Part shown: positions 15,612 through 17,381 of the stretch, piece by piece
How the letters are laid out: each line of letters opens with the position of its first letter
Position numbering within the stretch: the stretch's first letter is position 1
Source: Gammaproteobacteria bacterium
GTDB lineage: Bacteria > Pseudomonadota > Gammaproteobacteria > Pseudomonadales > Pseudomonadaceae
DNA length: 17,381 bases
Reading direction: 5' to 3'
Assembly: GCA_012513235.1 (NCBI GenBank)
Contig: JAAZCO010000166.1
Span: 1 to 17,381, forward strand
Made by a program: the position numbers and the translations under genes
The notes under the pieces: generated by a model
Database searches by the model: none
What the model was told of the DNA's origin: nothing
The model's input: only the letters and a program-made list of their open reading frames with translations

Positions 15612-16327
15612 CGCTGCCGCAGTTTTGGCTAGTGATTCCAGCTGCTGGGATTGGCAGTCGTATGCAAGCGCAATGCCCCAAACAGTATTTGACGGTGGCA
15701 GATCAAACCATTCTTGAATTAACTTTGGCCTGTTTTTTAGAACATCCGCAGGTGCAAGGTATTGTTGTGGCGATTGCCGAGCATGATCGTTGGTGGCCAC
15801 AGCTGAAATTAGCCAGTGATACGCGTGTTGCTAGTGTCATCGGTGGTGCTGAGCGTGCTGATTCTGTGCTCAATGCATTGCTGTATTTAACCGAGCGCGG
15901 TGCGCAGGCCGATGATTGGGTGTTAGTGCATGATGCTGCACGACCTTTGCTTGAGCGCAACGATTTAGAGCGTTTGTTGAGCGCTTTAGCGCATGACCCA
16001 GTCGGAGGATTGTTGGCTGTGCCAGCGCGCGATACGCTCAAGCAGATTAATGCTGCAGGTCAGGTCGTTAAAACCATTGATCGCAGTGTGATTTGGCATG
16101 CTTTAACGCCGCAGATGTTTCGTTTGGGCGTGTTGCAGCGGGCTTTAGCTGATAGCTTGCAAGCTGGAGTCGCCATCACGGATGAGTCATCAGCCATGGA
16201 GTGGGCAGGTTTTGCACCGCGAGTGATTGAGGGCAGTGCCAGCAATGTTAAAATAACGCGTCCTGAAGATTTACAGCTACTGCAAACACTGCTGGTAGCT
16301 GCAAAGAATGCGTCTTCTGAGTCTTAA
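15608..16327 (+). CDS. ispD: 2-C-methyl-D-erythritol 4-phosphate cytidylyltransferase
   Basis: A 239-aa enzyme of the MEP isoprenoid pathway that couples MEP to CTP, giving CDP-methylerythritol. The nucleotide-binding motif PAAGIGSRM (11-19) with Arg18, Lys25 in PKQYL, and VHDAARPLL in the middle are family signatures. The start is a GTG at 15608 that overlaps the ftsB stop by four bases; no good separate ribosome site is seen, so translation is probably coupled to ftsB. The next in-frame ATG would cut into the catalytic motif. ispF, often adjacent in other bacteria, is not here; in Pseudomonas it lies further on, past adhC. Its stop overlaps the stop of the convergent small ORF. Confidence 0.97.
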   Translation: MTLPQFWLVIPAAGIGSRMQAQCPKQYLTVADQTILELTLACFLEHPQVQGIVVAIAEHDRWWPQLKLASDTRVASVIGGAERADSVLNALLYLTERGAQADDWVLVHDAARPLLERNDLERLLSALAHDPVGGLLAVPARDTLKQINAAGQVVKTIDRSVIWHALTPQMFRLGVLQRALADSLQAGVAITDESSAMEWAGFAPRVIEGSASNVKITRPEDLQLLQTLLVAAKNASSES

Positions 16328-16500
16328 GACTTCTTCGCCATTGGGGTAAAGATCTGTCCAGTGACACCACGAGGGATTTCTTCAATCACTCCGCCGGATT
16401 TTAAAAAAGTTGCGATTTGCGCTTCAAGCGCCTGGCTGCTGTGCTGCGCAACTTGCACAATACGTCGTTGATTCGAACCTTTCACGCGTGTGTTGGGCAT
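16324..16500 (-). CDS. Small conserved-looking hypothetical protein (58 aa)
   Basis: A minus-strand ORF of 58 codons from an ATG at 16498-16500; a TTG at 16510-16512 would add four residues. The N-terminus is basic (MPNTRVKGSNQRRIV), the middle looks helical (QVAQHSSQALEAQIATFLKSGG, written here as two parts: QVAQHSSQALEAQ and IATFLKSGG), and it ends in VIEEIPRGVTGQ and a Lys-rich tail. The pattern FLxxGGxIxEI resembles a short motif I recall in Pseudomonas small proteins, including the RNA-polymerase-binding SutA. This is recollection, not a search, and no function is assigned. It looks real because it fills the only gap between ispD and adhC with protein-like composition. Its TAA overlaps the ispD TAA tail to tail, so no terminator can separate them. 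The ribosome site is weak. Confidence 0.6.
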   Translation of the reverse strand: MPNTRVKGSNQRRIVQVAQHSSQALEAQIATFLKSGGVIEEIPRGVTGQIFTPMAKKS

Positions 16501-16545
16501 AGTGATACTCAATGATTAGTTCGTGGTTAAGGTCAGTAGCCTACA

Positions 16546-16617
16546 CTGATTTAATCAGGCTGTCTGACATATATAGCCCGATCGCTTGACCTATCGAATG
16601 CAGCTGTCTGCTATGCT
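16546..16617 (+). promoter_or_regulatory. adhC upstream region: dyad and candidate promoter
   Basis: The 146-base gap before adhC has an inverted repeat CTGATT-T-AATCAG (16546-16558), overlapped by AGCCT (16538-16542) and AGGCT (16557-16561). Downstream, a promoter may be formed by TTGACC (16586-16591) and an extended -10 TGC-TATGCT (16609-16617; spacing 20 bases to TATGCT). The dyad would lie just upstream of the -35, where an activator could bind. The regulator is unknown. Confidence 0.35.
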
Positions 16618-16646
16618 TTACCCCGATAGATATTTAGGAGTTGAAA

Positions 16647-17381
16647 ATGATTAAGTCCCGTGCCGCCGTTGCCTTTGGTCCTGGCCAGCCGTTACAAATT
16701 GTTGAAGTGGATGTCGCACCACCTAAAGCCGGTGAAGTGCTGGTACGCATTGTGGCCAGTGGCGTCTGCCACACGGATGCCTTCACTTTGTCAGGTGATG
16801 ACCCAGAAGGTATTTTTCCAGCAATTTTAGGCCATGAAGGCGGCGGTATTGTTGAGGCGATTGGTGAAGGTGTCACTTCATTAGAAGTCGGCGATCATGT
16901 GATTCCTTTGTACACCGCAGAGTGCCGCACCTGTAAGTTCTGCACCTCAGGCAAAACCAACTTGTGCCAATCGGTGCGTGAGACCCAAGGTAAAGGCTTG
17001 ATGCCCGATGGCACCAGCCGTTTCTCCTATAAAGGCGAGCCCATTTATCACTATATGGGCACCTCGACTTTTTCTGAGTACACCGTGGTGGCGGAAGTAT
17101 CTTTGGCAAAAGTGCCGAAAGATGCACCGCTGGAGAAAATCTGCTTACTCGGTTGCGGCGTGACCACGGGTATCGGTGCAGTGCTCAATACCGCGAAAGT
17201 GGAGGAGGGCGCTACGGTTGCCATTTTCGGTTTGGGTGGCATTGGTTTGGCGGCGATTATTGGTGCGAAAATGGCCAAAGCCAGCCGTATTATTGCCATT
17301 GATATCAACCCAGGTAAGTTTGATATTGCGCGCGAGCTCGGTGCAACTGATTGCGTTAACCCGAAAGATTTCGATAAACCC
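16647..17381 (+). CDS. adhC: S-(hydroxymethyl)glutathione dehydrogenase / class III alcohol dehydrogenase (partial, C-terminus beyond window)
   Basis: The first 245 residues of an enzyme of about 370 aa that oxidises the glutathione-formaldehyde adduct with NAD+, the main route of formaldehyde detoxification; it can also reduce S-nitrosoglutathione. Catalytic zinc ligands Cys41 (GVCHTD), His63-Glu64 (GHEGGG) and Cys170 are present. The structural zinc loop has Cys93, Cys96, Cys99 and Cys107. Arg111 in RETQGKGLMPDGTSRF matches the class III-specific arginine region, and the Rossmann motif GLGGIG is at 195-200, with Asp219 pointing to NAD. A strong ribosome site AGGAG (16636-16640) is 6 bases before the ATG. 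In Pseudomonas, fghA (S-formylglutathione hydrolase) usually follows; that lies outside this window. Confidence 0.97.
   Translation, partial: MIKSRAAVAFGPGQPLQIVEVDVAPPKAGEVLVRIVASGVCHTDAFTLSGDDPEGIFPAILGHEGGGIVEAIGEGVTSLEVGDHVIPLYTAECRTCKFCTSGKTNLCQSVRETQGKGLMPDGTSRFSYKGEPIYHYMGTSTFSEYTVVAEVSLAKVPKDAPLEKICLLGCGVTTGIGAVLNTAKVEEGATVAIFGLGGIGLAAIIGAKMAKASRIIAIDINPGKFDIARELGATDCVNPKDFDKP

Noticed and set aside
16586..16617. Long-spaced adhC promoter considered as a MerR/NmlR-type promoter, which would fit formaldehyde control.
   Set aside because: The spacer lacks the dyad that MerR-family regulators bind, so there is no support for that class.
1..17381. Search for a defence island, CRISPR, prophage, toxin-antitoxin pair or insertion sequence.
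   Set aside because: Almost every base belongs to recognisable housekeeping genes in the same style; no repeats with spacers, transposase, integrase or attachment-like duplications were seen.

Overview
This window is chromosomal core sequence from a gammaproteobacterium of the Pseudomonas family. The protein sequences (DapA, BamC, DnaE, AccA, PyrG, KdsA, Eno, FtsB) and the local gene orders bcp-gcvR / dapA-bamC and dnaE-accA-tilS-pyrG-kdsA-eno-ftsB-ispD...adhC are those of Pseudomonas. Base composition is close to 50% G+C by eye in the stretch counted, well below typical Pseudomonas (about 60-66%). This suggests one of the low-GC lineages near Pseudomonas (Thiopseudomonas/Denitrificimonas-like); the genus assignment is inference.

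Layout. Bases 1-560 (minus) hold the N-terminal part of an M48 periplasmic metalloprotease of the BepA/YfgC type, cut by the window edge. A divergent intergenic region leads to a TusA-family persulfide carrier (701-946, plus), which converges on a minus-strand pair, bcp (peroxiredoxin) and gcvR (glycine-cleavage regulator). Divergent from gcvR run dapA and bamC, closed by a strong hairpin at 4191-4218. Then comes purC, of the long Ade1/betaproteobacterial type rather than the short type I recall from Pseudomonas. From 5172 a second plus-strand block follows: dnaE, accA, tilS, pyrG, kdsA, eno, a rho-independent terminator, ftsB and ispD. A small minus-strand ORF (58 aa) overlaps the ispD stop tail to tail. 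The window ends inside adhC (glutathione-dependent formaldehyde dehydrogenase).

The genes serve envelope biogenesis (BepA, BamC, KdsA, FtsB), lysine/peptidoglycan precursor synthesis (DapA), nucleotides (PurC, PyrG), replication (DnaE), fatty acids (AccA), tRNA modification (TilS), glycolysis (Eno), isoprenoids (IspD), and sulfur/peroxide/formaldehyde handling (TusA-like, Bcp, AdhC). Overlapping stops and starts tie pyrG-kdsA (4 nt) and ftsB-ispD (4 nt) together.

I found no mobile element, CRISPR array, tRNA/rRNA gene or dedicated defence system, and no gene-free stretch above 300 bases; the longest gap is 248 bases before pyrG. The points worth a second look are modest: the long-type PurC, the junction joining two blocks that are separate in other Pseudomonas, a hairpin over the tilS ribosome-binding site, a promoter-like element running into the eno terminator before ftsB, and the unexplained 58-aa protein.
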